Assembly (NCBI GenBank): GCA_030340625.1
Contig: JAOPHQ010002842.1
Span: 747,501 to 811,500 of the forward strand
DNA length: 64,000 nucleotides
Origin: Merluccius polli
Taxonomy: Eukaryota; Chordata; Actinopteri; Gadiformes; Merlucciidae
Reading direction: 5' to 3'
A program made the position numbers and the translations under genes. The notes under the pieces were generated by a model, which ran no database searches, was not told where the DNA came from, and was given only the letters and a program-made list of their open reading frames with translations. Shown piece after piece: positions 54,760 through 64,000 of this stretch (its first letter is position 1; every line of letters starts with the position of its first letter).

Positions 54760-55299
54760 TTGACAGATGTTGCTGCTTTACTGCCTCATAGAGAATTCAA
54801 GATACACAGTGGACACATTTCTGACTCAGATTCTAATGTTAGTTATAGCTCGCTGCGTAGGCAGATTGATGAAGGGCCATCTGAGAATTTCACAGAGGCA
54901 GAGGTTATTCATACTGTCCTAAAAATAATCAAGTCTGGTACGTTTAAAGACATGCTGATGACCATAGATGGGTTAACTGTAGCTGAGCTCAAGCGTTTCC
55001 TCAGAGCACACTTACGAGACAAGAGCAATGCAGAGTTATTTCATGAGCTTAGCAATACAAAACAACAGGACAAAGAAAGCCAACAACAGTTCATGTACTG
55101 GTTAATGGGGCTAAAACAAAGAGTACTGTTTGCTTCTCAGCAAGGTCGCTCAGAGTTTCAGTATGACAGCAAACTTGTCCAGGGAGTATTTCTTCACTCA
55201 CTGTATCAGGGAATAAGTGAGAAATATGCATATGTTAGGCGAGACCTTAAACCTCTCATTATCAACACAAGTGTAATTGATGATTTTATGATTTATTGA
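54760..55299 (+). pseudogene. Gypsy gag remnant
   Basis: An open 180-codon frame with HSGHISDSDSNVSYSSLRRQ, FRAHLRDKSNAELFHELSN-like text, and QQQFMYWLMGLKQRVLFASQ, the helical capsid-like region of Gypsy gag. Ends in a stop after VIDDFMIY and is followed, in other frames, by the zinc knuckle. Confidence 0.75.
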
Positions 55300-55634
55300 A
55301 GAGGTTGAGAGACAGGCACACCTAGGTCAGCCACACAAACCCAAAACAGTCACAGTCAATGCCACGCAACAAGGGGAGAGACAACATGCAGTCCAGCCTC
55401 TGTCTGAAGTTCAAGCCAGTTTTCTTCAAACTCAAGCTGAAGTCCAGGCGAACCGCACAGCTATACATGAACTGACAGCACATGTCTCAGCCTTAGCAAA
55501 AATTATATAGAAGGCTCTCACCTCTATGGTCAGTACTCCAGAGCCATCACAGCCCAACTCAGTAAGTACTGTGCAACCATCCCAGTCCGCCACAAGGGGC
55601 AAATGCAAGCCATGTATAACTCGAGGGTGAAAGT

Positions 55635-55685
55635 TGTAACCACTGTTTCAGGTGTGGCCAGGAAGGGCACAGAGCTGTCGGCTGC
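55635..55685 (+). pseudogene. Gypsy gag zinc knuckle (CCHC)
   Basis: CFRCGQEGHRAVGC fits C-x2-C-x4-H-x4-C exactly, preceded by CNH. Upstream and downstream frames are broken by stops. Confidence 0.9.
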
Positions 55686-55879
55686 CTCTCAAAGACTAAG
55701 CCGGCGGGAAACGTGATGGGGTCACTGGGACCACCAGTGACCAAACAAGAACCAGAGTCCCTTGTCCCAGTAACCAGCCATGACTCAATGACTCCAGCTA
55801 ACAGCCACAGCCAAGAAAAGGAAATCATGTTGCAAAACGGATCGGCAAACGGTGTATGCTAACCTGTTATCTCAATGGT

Positions 55880-55990
55880 GTGCAGGCTGACATGTTAATA
55901 TAGTGGAGCTCAGGTTACTATACTGGAAAAGTCTTGGCTAGAAAAACACTTACCAGATGCCAAAATCCAGTCACTTGAAGTCACTTAACT
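55880..55990 (+). pseudogene. Gypsy protease remnant, active site destroyed
   Basis: SGAQVTILEKSWLEKHL marks the strand after the catalytic D-S/T-G. The codon where Asp is expected is not Asp and a stop precedes it. Only the active-site neighbourhood is recognisable. Confidence 0.6.
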
Positions 55991-56262
55991 TGCCCACTTT
56001 TGAGGGGTGGGCTGAAATACTAGTGGAAATCAAAAGTGCAAAACATGGTCAAGTAGCCATTAATGTACCCATGCTAGTGATTCAGAGCTGTGTTAGTGGT
56101 CTATTGCTAGGGTTCAATGTGATAGAGGAAATCATCCTACTGTAGAGAGTCTTGAAGCCAGAGAGTGTCAGTCTAAGTGATTTACTAGCAGAAGCATTAA
56201 AGCTCCATCGAGATACAGCTGAAACCACCAAGCTGACATTCCTGTCACCAAGAACAGTCTTA

Positions 56263-56843
56263 GGGCATGTTCACACCTAGCGTTTTTTTTTATCTGCCAG
56301 CGCTCGTTTTACATTATATTCCTATGTAGCAGAGCGTTTTTGGAAAACGTCCCCGGTGTTTTTTTAAAAGCCTCTCTCTGTGTTTATTTCTCCCGCACCA
56401 AGCGTAAAAAAAAGTTCAAAAAAGTTCAACTTTCAGGAAAAAAGCGCCCGACGTCAGGCGTTTTTTTGACAACTGACCAATCACAGTATTATCGCGCATC
56501 ATCGAAACAAAGCTCCTGGACTATGATGGTAGGCACCTTGCTGCTGCCTTCCCCAAGTGATATCGTGCACCCACAAACGTGCAGGTACATGATTCTCCTC
56601 ATCGTCAGCTAGGGCCAATGCAAGTGCCAATCACCTGTTTCTTGCCATTTTGTAACAACTATGTAAGGGTAGCCTGGATTCGTAGTAGGCGAGTAACATC
56701 GGGGTCTAGAATGGGTTTGTTGCTAGGCGATAGAATAAACGCTGTCAGCGCTTTTAGGACAAAAAACGCTGCCAGCTTTTTTTTTGTTGAAAAAACGGCT
56801 CAACTTTTCCCTATCACAAAAAACGCTAGGTGTGAACACGCCC
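56263..56843. mobile_element. Harbinger-type MITE nested in the Gypsy element
   Basis: TTA at 56260-56262 and 56844-56846; ends GGGCATGTTCACACCTAGCG and CGCTAGGTGTGAACACGCCC pair at 19 of 20 positions. No recognisable coding content; AAAACGCT motifs recur inside. Confidence 0.93.
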
Positions 56844-57039
56844 TTAGGCTGTATAGAAGAAATTGTTGACAGCAGGCCAGTAATTCTCTGTTCACCTTCC
56901 CAGAAGCCAACAAAGTCAAACAGTGACACACGCCTATGCACCGCACAGGCTAGCCCAACCACTGACACCAGTGAGAGAACGAGCAGCTCAGCAGAGTCTC
57001 ACACACAAAAAAGTGTCATCCTCCTGTCATTTTGAGCAT

Positions 57040-57650
57040 CTTGATCAGCAACAGCAGGAGGTTTTGCGCCAGATACTTATCGAGGAGTCCAATGTGTTTG
57101 CAAGAGGGGAAGGAGACATAGGTTGTATACCCAACTTACAACTGAAGATCAATGTTGTGGACAACAACCCTGTTCAAAAGTGCTATAACTCCATACCCAG
57201 GTTCTTGTACAAGGAGGTGAAAGAGTATGCGCAGAATCTCCTAGACAGAGGTTGGATCTGTGTCTTCATATTCCTCCCCAGGTTTGTGTCCAAAAAAATG
57301 ACCAGAGTCTGCAGCTGTGTGCGGAATTCAGAGGGCTGAACCGAAAGACTGTCCCAGATTGTCAACCTTTGCCATGAATCCAAGACCTGCTTGACAGTTA
57401 AGGGGGCAACACATGGTTCTGCATACTGGATCAAGGCAGCACGTACCACCAAGGGTTAATGAGCGAGGAATCCAGACACCTCACAGCCTTCAGTACACTG
57501 TGGGGGTTGTATGAATGGATACAGATTCTATTCGGCTTGACAAATGCACCTGCGGTTTTACAGAGATGTATGGAGGGCGTGCTAGAAGGTATTCACACAG
57601 CATCAAACTGAGACCAAACAAGTGCGAGTTGTTCTTTTTTTTCACATCAA
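57040..57650 (+). pseudogene. Gypsy reverse transcriptase remnant lacking Y-x-D-D
   Basis: YNSIPRFLYKEVKEYAQNLL then DRGWI and VSKK form the fingers region; later pieces in other frames give the QG, LTAF, LYEW and TNAPAVLQRCMEGVLEG blocks. The sequence then jumps to LRPNKCELF, so the segment with the catalytic Y-x-D-D is deleted. Frameshifts occur at least at about 57335 and 57590. Confidence 0.85.
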
Positions 57651-57654
57651 GTCC

Positions 57655-57891
57655 CTGCTGGGGTTTCTTGGATACTACCGCTCCTTCATCCAAGACTTCT
57701 CTCAGCTTGCTAAGCCAGCCAATGAAGGTCTAGGAGCAGTGCTATACCAGCATCAGGACAACAAGTTGCGGGTCATTGGGTATGGCTCAATAACTCTAAC
57801 ACCTGCCGAGATAAATTACCACCTCCACTCTGGTAAACTTGAGTTCTTGGCTCTCAAGTGGGCCATCTGTGACAAGTTTCGAGATTACTAA
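57655..57891 (+). pseudogene. Gypsy RT connection and RNase H remnant
   Basis: LLGFLGYYRSFIQDFSQLAK is the RT thumb/connection signature; EGLGAVLYQHQDNKLRVIGY and EINYHLHSGKLEFLALKWAI belong to RNase H. The stretch between them that holds the first RNase H Asp is shortened, and a stop ends the frame at 57891. Confidence 0.85.
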
Positions 57892-57962
57892 ATGCCATTG
57901 GACACAGATGGGTTGGTGAGCTGGCTGACTTTCACTTTGATATTCAGTACCGGCCAGGGAAG

Positions 57963-59023
57963 ATGAACGCAGACACTGATACTCTGTCAAGGTACCCTGT
58001 GAAACTTCAGGACGGCATTAAAGAGCACAAAGAGATGATGTCACCTGAGGTTGTGCCTGCGGTATGGAAAGGCAGCAAAGCAGTTCAAGCAGTTCAAGAA
58101 AGTGACGTGCCTTGGGTCGCAGCCTTGCAGCTCGATGGTGGGAACGCAGATGTTGTGCCACCTGAGAGTATTTTAAGTGTTACACCAGAAAACATCTGTG
58201 CAGCACAGCAAGAGGACCCAGCCATCACAGAAGTTGTCTCTTTAAAACTTCAAAACTGGACTCCCAACGAAAGAGACAAAAGAAACATGAGGAAAGAGAC
58301 AAGGAGACTGCTGTATGAATGGAATAAGTTGGAGGTGGATGACGGGATTCTCTATCGACAGACTGAACAACACAGGCAGCTCGTCCTCCCTGAGAAGTTG
58401 AAACCCATGGTGCTAAAGACCCTGCACAATGAGATGGGCCATGTTGGTGCAGAGAAAGTAACCCATCTTGCCCGCGAGAGGTTTTATTGGCCCAAAATGC
58501 AGCAGGAGATAGAAAACTATGTTAAGAAAAGATGCGCTTACATTAAACAGAAATGTCCCAATATTCCACAGAGAGCGCCCATGGGACACATCTCCACAAG
58601 CAGTCCATTCAAGTTAGTGTGCATCTACTACCTCCACCTGGAGCAAAGTCAAGGCTACGAGTACATCCTCATCCTGGTTAACCACTTCACATGTTTTGCT
58701 CAAGCGTACCCAACAGAGGAACAAAATCAGAAAAAACAGCAGCCGATAAGATATTCCAGGATTTCATCCCTCGCTTCGGATATCCTGAGAAGCTCCACCA
58801 TGATCAGGGGAAGGAGTTTGAGAACAGTTTGTTTAATTGGTTTCAGCAGCTGGCTGGTATCGGTCATTTTCAAAACACACCATACTACCCGCAGGGTAAT
58901 TCAGTGGAGAGACTGAACCACACACTCCTTCAGATGATGCATACCCTGGAAGAGGAAAAAGAAGAGTCAGTGGAAATATCACTTTCCCCATGTCGTGCAT
59001 GCCTACAACTGCACGAGGCATGA
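57963..59023 (+). pseudogene. Gypsy integrase remnant with two key residues changed
   Basis: LHNEMGHVGAEKVTHLARER carries the His pair of the H2C2 finger, but the next Cys pair reads CAYIKQ where C-x-C-I-K-Q is expected. The catalytic core reads VCIYYLHLE where the family has an Asp before YLHLE. The second Asp (HHDQGKEFENSLF) and the Glu (VERLNHTLLQM) remain. The frame shifts near 58725 and again near 58975. Confidence 0.9.
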
Positions 59024-59239
59024 AGCCAACAGCTTTTCCCCATTCTTCCTCTTATACGGTCGACCTCCTCGCTTACCTGTTGACATACTGTTCCCACCCA
59101 AAAGAGAGCCTGAGCCACCTGATGCCATCAAATGCATAGAAATTGGCAAAGAGGACGCGTTCTGAATATGAAATTGCAGCACACAACAGTGAAAAATCTT
59201 CAGCCAAGGCAAGGGACATTGTGACAGGGGTGTTGTTTT

Positions 59240-59474
59240 TCAGCCTGGCGACCGAGTGCTGGTGAAAAACCTGTCAGAGAGAGGCGGGCCTGGCAAGTTG
59301 CGGGCTTACTGGGAGCAGGTAGTGCACTGTGTTGTGGAGAGAGTTGATAATGGACCAGTTTACAAAGTGCAACCTGAGAAGGGATCCAAAACACTGCGTG
59401 TGCTTCACAGGAACCTATTCCTGCCAGTGAAGAAACACTTCCTGCACAATGTCAGAAAGGCAAGGCAAAGTTGA
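59240..59474 (+). pseudogene. Gypsy integrase C-terminal (SH3-like) remnant
   Basis: FQPGDRVLVKNLSERGGPGK then LRAYWEQVVHCVVERVDNGP and RVLHRNLFLPV, the G-D-x-V-L-V and W-E-x-x-x-x-x-V domain at the end of Gypsy integrases. Confidence 0.88.
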
Positions 59475-59700
59475 AAAAACAGAAACAGACAGCTACCAAC
59501 AGTTGTCAACACTCATGATGAAAACACAGACAGCTCTGATGAGGAGTACACTTACCAGCAGATACCATGCTACAGGTTAGTGAGACCTCAACAGACATCA
59601 TCATCAAACAGTGCACCATCCTCAGACTGAGCAAAAGCTACGTGCCAAAGACTGTGAGTTTTACCCTGCTGTGTCAGAGAGGAAACAGACACCCAGAACC

Positions 59701-59725
59701 GGGGGGGGGGGGGGGGGGGGGGGGG
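59701..59725. repeat. 25-G homopolymer inside the Gypsy 3' internal region
   Basis: Preceded by CAGAACC and followed by ATATACC. Confidence 0.97.
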
Positions 59726-59910
59726 ATATACCACAAATACACTGCTAATCTACCCTCTCCCAAGACATCTCAGTGCTGTTCCGCTTCCATACTTTACACA
59801 TCCACACCCTTACTACTACTACCAACTGCTTCACCCAGGCATATTGACAGGTCACTAACTCAAGTACATCCCTCAACATACAGATAAATGTCAGGAGACA
59901 TAAAAAAAAA

Positions 59911-59922
59911 AACAGGGGAGAG
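59911..59922 (+). promoter_or_regulatory. Gypsy polypurine tract
   Basis: AACAGGGGAGAG directly before the TG of the 3' LTR, the expected plus-strand primer. Confidence 0.8.
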
Positions 59923-60102
59923 TGTAAAGGGTTAAAAATGTATATACAGGAATTAAAAATGGCATAAAAGATGTTAAAAAGTAATTGGGACTATGGTAGA
60001 GTTCATTATGGGACTATGGTACAGTTCATTGCTAAAAAATAAGTTAAATGTGTTAAAAAATAAACACCCCTCCCTGACACCTACCAGGCCAGGGGGGCAA
60101 CA
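59923..60102 (+). repeat. Gypsy 3' LTR (180 bp)
   Basis: TGTAAAGGGTTAAAAATG to GGGGGGCAACA. Differences from the 5' LTR cluster near position 65-85 of the LTR. No obvious AATAAA or TATA box other than TATATAC. Confidence 0.93.
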
Positions 60103-61002
60103 CGTGCATGTGTGTGCGTGCCTGTGTGTGTGCATGCATGCGTGCGTGCGCACGGACATTACCACAAATAATTGACATCCATTTCTAAGGAAATGCTTGC
60201 GAGTTCCGCTTAACCCCACTACGGCCACACAGTGCATTAGTCTCTAATTAATTACTGATATCACTCAGGATAAAACATTCATGCATTTTGTGAGTTGAAC
60301 TACACGCTCCTCTGAGGGGGCCAGCAGAGTGTAAGAGCAGACAGATAATGAGTTTGTTTCATATTCACCAGCGATAAAGAAGCCAGTGCTATTTTTGCAT
60401 TGTGGTGCCCAGGGGGAGCAGACCACTATCTGTGGTGACTGCGTTTGTCGGTAGCGAACCCGCCCCGGATCCCTTTGACTTACCGCGCTCTCCCGCTGTG
60501 ATCTGAGGGACCCAAAAGAGCTTGGGGCTGTTCGGTATGGGGCTCATGTCCATGTGTTTGCTTCCAGCAACGCCTCCAGGTTGCATCTCTGTAGCGGCAA
60601 TGCGTAGGGGTGAAGGATACGGCGGTTCTACATTCCGCACGTACAACACGATACATCGTTGAGACACGGTGCAACGCCGATGGCAACCTTAGAAAATGTC
60701 AATTTCCCTTTTTTTTACTGCATTTTTCGGTGGGAGTACAATAGCCTCCCTTCTGACTGAGGAGATCCCGCACTCTTCTTCTCCATATAAGTGCTGTAAC
60801 ACCTCAGGGGGTTGCTTTTATGGTGTCAGCTTAGCACTGCTAGCCCCTAGGATTCATTTTCCCTTTCATCCGACACACTTCCCAAGTGTCCTCAAGCTCT
60901 ATCTCGACCATCTCTATCTCTACTATATTGTTTTTTTTCCCCTTACTGTTTTTCCTTCTCTCTTTTTTGTTTCTTTCCGCTCCTTCTCACAATCGACCGT
61001 AG
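60103..61002. other. Intron 24, right part
   Basis: GTGC-rich start, then unique sequence; T-rich polypyrimidine tract at 60930-60985 before exon 25. Confidence 0.65.
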
Positions 61003-61253
61003 GTGCCCTCCGGGTCACATGACGAAAGAAGGCTCCTCGGGCAAGGCGTGCGTCTACACGCTGTGCGCGAGCCGACCTTGCCGCCACGGCACCTGCGTGC
61101 CGCACTCCCCCTCCCGCTACTCCTGCCAGTGCGTGGAGGGCTACCAGGGCAGGCACTGTGAGCTGACGCTGGCCATGTCTCACAACCAAGACGGCAGCAG
61201 CCTCAGCATCAGCTCCATGTTTGCCATCAGCATTTGCGTCTTGGCCTTCCTAG
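61003..61253 (+). CDS. CadN: Cadherin exon 25: EGF-3 and start of the transmembrane helix
   Basis: Encodes CPPGHMTKEGSSGKACVY, CASRPCRHGTCVPHSPSRYS and CQCVEGYQGRHCELTLAMSH, then NQDGSSLSISS and the hydrophobic FAISICVLAFL. The exon ends inside the helix with donor CTAG|GTAGCT in phase 1. The next exons (rest of helix, catenin-binding tail) are not in the remaining 2.7 kb. Reading through the donor gives 12 more mostly hydrophobic codons and a stop at 61289-61291. In Drosophila CadN the membrane segment is encoded by alternative exons, so the exon border position is of interest. Confidence 0.92.
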
Positions 61254-62010
61254 GTAGCTATGTCGACTATGTCATCTTCTACCTGTGGTGAGAAAAAAAA
61301 ACCTCACGCTTCATGCATTGGGATCTCTGTATTTGAGTGTCACAACAATCATCAGTCATGCACTTTGTACCAGGCCTACTCCGACGTTGTCCCGTTTAAA
61401 CACCTTCCCTTTCATCTCACCACATCTGTGATTCTGTCTCCAGAAAATAATAATCTGTTTGTTTTCAGCATTAAGCTGTTGGTCCTGGCAACTCGTGAAG
61501 TGCCCTTGTATTTTATTTTCCATTCCATTCCATTTCCATTTTTTTTGTGCGCGACTGAAAATCTATTGATGCACGTGTGTGCTACAGATGTATTGATCTC
61601 TGACATGTGTTAGCATTGGAGTTCTTTTTTTATCCTCCATGGCTTCGATATGAAAACAAGAAGCAGTGAGGGAAAAGAAAACCAGGGAGAGGGAAGCGTA
61701 TTTTATCAATCGAAGGATTTTTTTTTGCGTTTGCATCTCTGTGTTTCTGAGTGCTTTAACACTCCCTGTCTCCTCCCATGTTTCACTGTGTATTCTCGCC
61801 ACACGCTCAAACCTTCCAGCCTGATGTTTCATCTGTCCAGCTTGCTTTAGATCCTTCTGTCTTTTTGCTTTCACCGCCATGACGTTGTTTTCATTTCTCC
61901 ATCCGCTTTTCTATGCCATTTTCTTTTTGCCCTAATCCACCTACATTTATCACAATCACTGTTGACACATCCCCCCGGTTTGGATCATGTGCATATGTTT
62001 GCGTCTGCTT

Positions 62011-62121
62011 GAGTGTGTGTGTGTGTGTGTCTGTCTGTGTATCTGTGTGTGTGTGCCTGTCTGTCTGCTCCTGTGTGTGTGTGTTTGCGTGTATGTGTGT
62101 GTTTGTGCGCTTGGGTGCGAC

Positions 62122-62197
<76 letters not shown>
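62011..62197. repeat. (GT)n microsatellite
   Basis: Interrupted GT units followed by about 35 pure units. Confidence 0.97.
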
Positions 62198-62198
<1 letters not shown>

Positions 62199-62860
62199 CT
62201 GATTCTCTGTCCTCCTATGTGCCTGCCCAATGGCCTGACTGTGTGTGAGTGGAGAGTGTGCCGTGGTGTGTGCAGTCCTCACAAGCTGTGTATGAGTCCC
62301 TTTTAGTCACCAGCAGGCGTATAAAACACAAAGGTGATCCAATATACTGTCCCCACTTCTATCACCACTTCAACAGTTCCCCCGAGGTGTGCCGTAGGTA
62401 TTGGGCCATCAGTTATGCTGACACTTTTGAGTGAAACCTATAAAGTGCTCCTCGATATTTGTTAATGAGTCAATAAAGTGAGGCCGTCGACTCACTTATT
62501 AAAGTCCATGTGTGGCATGCTTAATAAAAATGTGGACATGTTATTTGATGTTATCCCTGATGAAGCATTTAAAATAAAAACAGGAACTTTCCAGTTTGAG
62601 GAGATTCCCAGGATAATCCCTTGTGTGATTCATATTGGCAATAGGAGGCTTCAGAGACATATGTCATTACGTTATCACAGTTCATAAAAACGTCCTAAGA
62701 TTTACAACCAAGAGAGGAAGGCTTCACAAACCTGTTCCGTTATATGATACCTACTTCAACCTTAATCATAACTCTTCCTAGTTATTCTTATTTATACCCT
62801 TAACAGAACCACAACCTCAGCCCCTGACAGCCACACACCACAGACGCAGACACCACAGAC

Positions 62861-62862
62861 AC

Positions 62863-62917
<55 letters not shown>

Positions 62918-63000
62918 ACACACACGCACACACACCACAAACACACACACTGCAGACAGACACACAGACAGACACACACCACACACACACACACACACAA
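62861..63000. repeat. (CA)n microsatellite
   Basis: CA units with CAGA and CACCACA interruptions. Confidence 0.97.
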
Positions 63001-64000
63001 TGAGCACTAAGAGGAGCTGCTGGTCAGTTTCTAAATTAATGTGGGACTCCTGCGCCACCTCAACCTGCATTAAAAGTTAAAACAATTATCCATTATTAAG
63101 TTCTACACAAGCCACTCCAGGCAAGCCCGATTGTGTGTGTTCAGCATGTGCCAATTACAAAACTAGCGAGGGTGATCTGGTCCGGTCTGCCCTGCTTCAT
63201 TAGGTCAATTGGAGGTGACATAGGTGGGCCTACCCTCCATAATAATAGCGTGGTGTTCAGTGGTTTCCTTTTTCAAAGACCCGAGAGAGATGTTACACTC
63301 TGACGTAAGGTTGCAACACATTTGTAACAGCCTTTTTTATTGTGTATGAAAATAAATATTTCCTCTGCTCCTACCCAACTGTCCACGCTTCATGTCATTC
63401 TGTTCGTCCTTCACTGCGCTCACAGAGCATTCCATCGATCCATTGACTGTACATTATTTGCCACCGTAATAAAACCACCGAGCCCGTTAACACGGGGATT
63501 AGTGATTCAAAACGAGAAAGTTGAAAGGAAGTGATTTTTTTTTTTTTTTTTTGCTTTGTTTCGTTTTTCTTAGCAAGTTTATTCCCCAACAAAACAGAGA
63601 CGATACAAATGATTTTCCCGTTGTATTTGTTCCACCGTATTCAATCATCGGACGCGCGGTGCGCAGCCGGCTAACGTCGTAATACTCGTTTTGGTAGCGC
63701 GAGTGTGAAAGCTAGAAGGCAGGCACATTGTGGATTGATGAATGACACTCTGTTTGCCTTCCCCTCTGAGTGATATTGATATCTGTGAAGGAACTCGGCT
63801 CTGCACACCGTCGAACATGAACGCAACACAACCGCGGCGGCGGCGGAGGCAGCTACGGGCGTTGGGGCCCGGTTTCGCCGTAATCACTATGTTTATGGGC
63901 GTGTGTGTGTGTTTGGGAGTGTCTGCACGTGTATATACTGTTTTATGAGGGAGGGGAGTTGGGGGAAGGCGTGCGGCCCTGTGCTTTACGTGTGTTCTGC

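Larger units (their letters stand above)
53436..60102 (+). mobile_element. Decayed Gypsy LTR retrotransposon with two nested DNA transposons
   Basis: Two LTRs bound gag, zinc-knuckle, protease, reverse transcriptase, RNase H and integrase remnants in Gypsy order (integrase last). The polypurine tract ends just before the 3' LTR. All open frames are broken and several catalytic residues are lost. No target duplication is obvious: GCAAG lies outside the left LTR and CGTGC outside the right. Harbinger-type elements sit at 53937-54598 and 56263-56843. No envelope gene is seen. Confidence 0.93.
3695..61253 (+). other. CadN: Gene span: type III classical cadherin (neural-cadherin / DN-cadherin-like), both ends outside window
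   Basis: Twenty-five exons with GT/AG borders and compatible phases encode 12 cadherin repeats, then the primitive classic cadherin region: NC box, Cys-rich/EGF, laminin G, EGF, laminin G, EGF and the start of a membrane helix. This order is diagnostic of Drosophila CadN and its vertebrate type III relatives (chick Hz-cadherin, fish neural-cadherin-like); type I/II cadherins have only five repeats and no laminin G. Protocadherins, FAT and CELSR differ in domain order and lack the NC box. The family mediates calcium-dependent homophilic adhesion in neural tissue and binds catenins through a cytoplasmic tail, which is not in this window. Fewer repeats are seen than in CadN, so upstream exons are missing. 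The symbol is an orthology label, not an official fish name. One frame break lies in exon 12. Confidence 0.93.
61254..64000. other. Intron 25 to window end: no cytoplasmic exon found
   Basis: Long (GT)n at 62011-62197 and (CA)n at 62861-63000. I searched for the conserved catenin-binding text of type III cadherins and did not find it. Small ORFs (62478-62687, 63742-63948) match nothing I know. Confidence 0.7.

Noticed and set aside
53436..60102. Endogenous retrovirus with envelope
   Set aside because: No envelope frame between integrase and the 3' LTR; gene order and motifs are Gypsy.
53430..60110. Target-site duplication for the Gypsy element
   Set aside because: GCAAG and CGTGC next to the LTRs do not match; GTGCA occurs on both sides but not at the borders.
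62249..62434. Possible next cadherin exon (TSRRIKHKGDPIYCPHFYHH)
   Set aside because: No match to type III juxtamembrane or catenin-binding sequence, no suitable donor, and phase is not supported.
63742..63948. ORF starting near NMNATQPRRRRRQLRALGPG
   Set aside because: A GGC-repeat-derived Arg run and hydrophobic tail from GT repeats; no family match.

Overview
This is vertebrate, almost certainly teleost fish, nuclear DNA. It has spliced genes with canonical GT/AG borders, tRNA-derived SINEs with teleost-type tails, many hAT, PIF/Harbinger and Gypsy relics, and a very high density of dinucleotide repeats, minisatellites and poly-G/poly-C runs. Nothing prokaryotic is present. The species cannot be named from sequence alone; the repeat density recalls gadid-like genomes, but that is only an impression.

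One host gene runs left to right across nearly the whole window, from 3695 to 61253. It encodes a type III classical cadherin (neural-cadherin/DN-cadherin, the vertebrate relative of Drosophila CadN). I can place 25 exons, about 2,009 codons. In order they give 12 cadherin repeats (EC-a to EC-l, exons 1-14), the NC box (exon 15), a Cys-rich/EGF segment (16-17), laminin G 1 (17-20), EGF (21), laminin G 2 (22-24), and a last EGF plus the start of the membrane helix (25). Reading-frame phase agrees at every junction. The one break is inside the 1.6-kb exon 12, where a single extra base near 27510 shifts the frame. The N-terminus lies upstream of the window and the catenin-binding tail downstream. 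Family knowledge places the product at cell-cell contacts as a calcium-dependent adhesion receptor in neural tissue.

Everything else is intronic. 1-3694: a transposase-like ORF, AT-rich repeat and a poly-G hAT MITE in (CATA)n. 7.5-9.4 kb: a 21-bp minisatellite split by a hAT element that itself holds a nested MITE. 12.2 kb: GGAT repeats. 13-15 kb: a dispersed repeat and (TA)n. 17-21.6 kb: two SINEs, a 1.9-kb hAT in (TA)n and a LINE fragment. 23.9 kb: a small transposon carrying a RecQ-like first-exon fragment. 30-32 kb: an LTR-like segment, a hAT MITE and a 37-bp minisatellite. 33.5-35.4 kb: a 52-bp minisatellite of about 36 units. 37.8 and 39 kb: short tandem repeats. 47.4-49.2 kb: a Harbinger relic and a SINE. 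50.9 kb: a hAT MITE with perfect 8-bp target duplication. 52.4 kb: a hairpin MITE. 53.4-60.1 kb: a decayed Gypsy retrotransposon with two Harbinger-type insertions, one carrying a MADF-domain exon.

The most interesting signals are the cadherin frameshift, two places where intron retention would give an alternative cadherin (a stop-free 138-bp intron, and a stop right after the membrane helix), small DNA transposons that carry pieces of host-like coding exons, MITEs that carry very long poly-G tracts, and minisatellites whose variants keep hairpin pairing.
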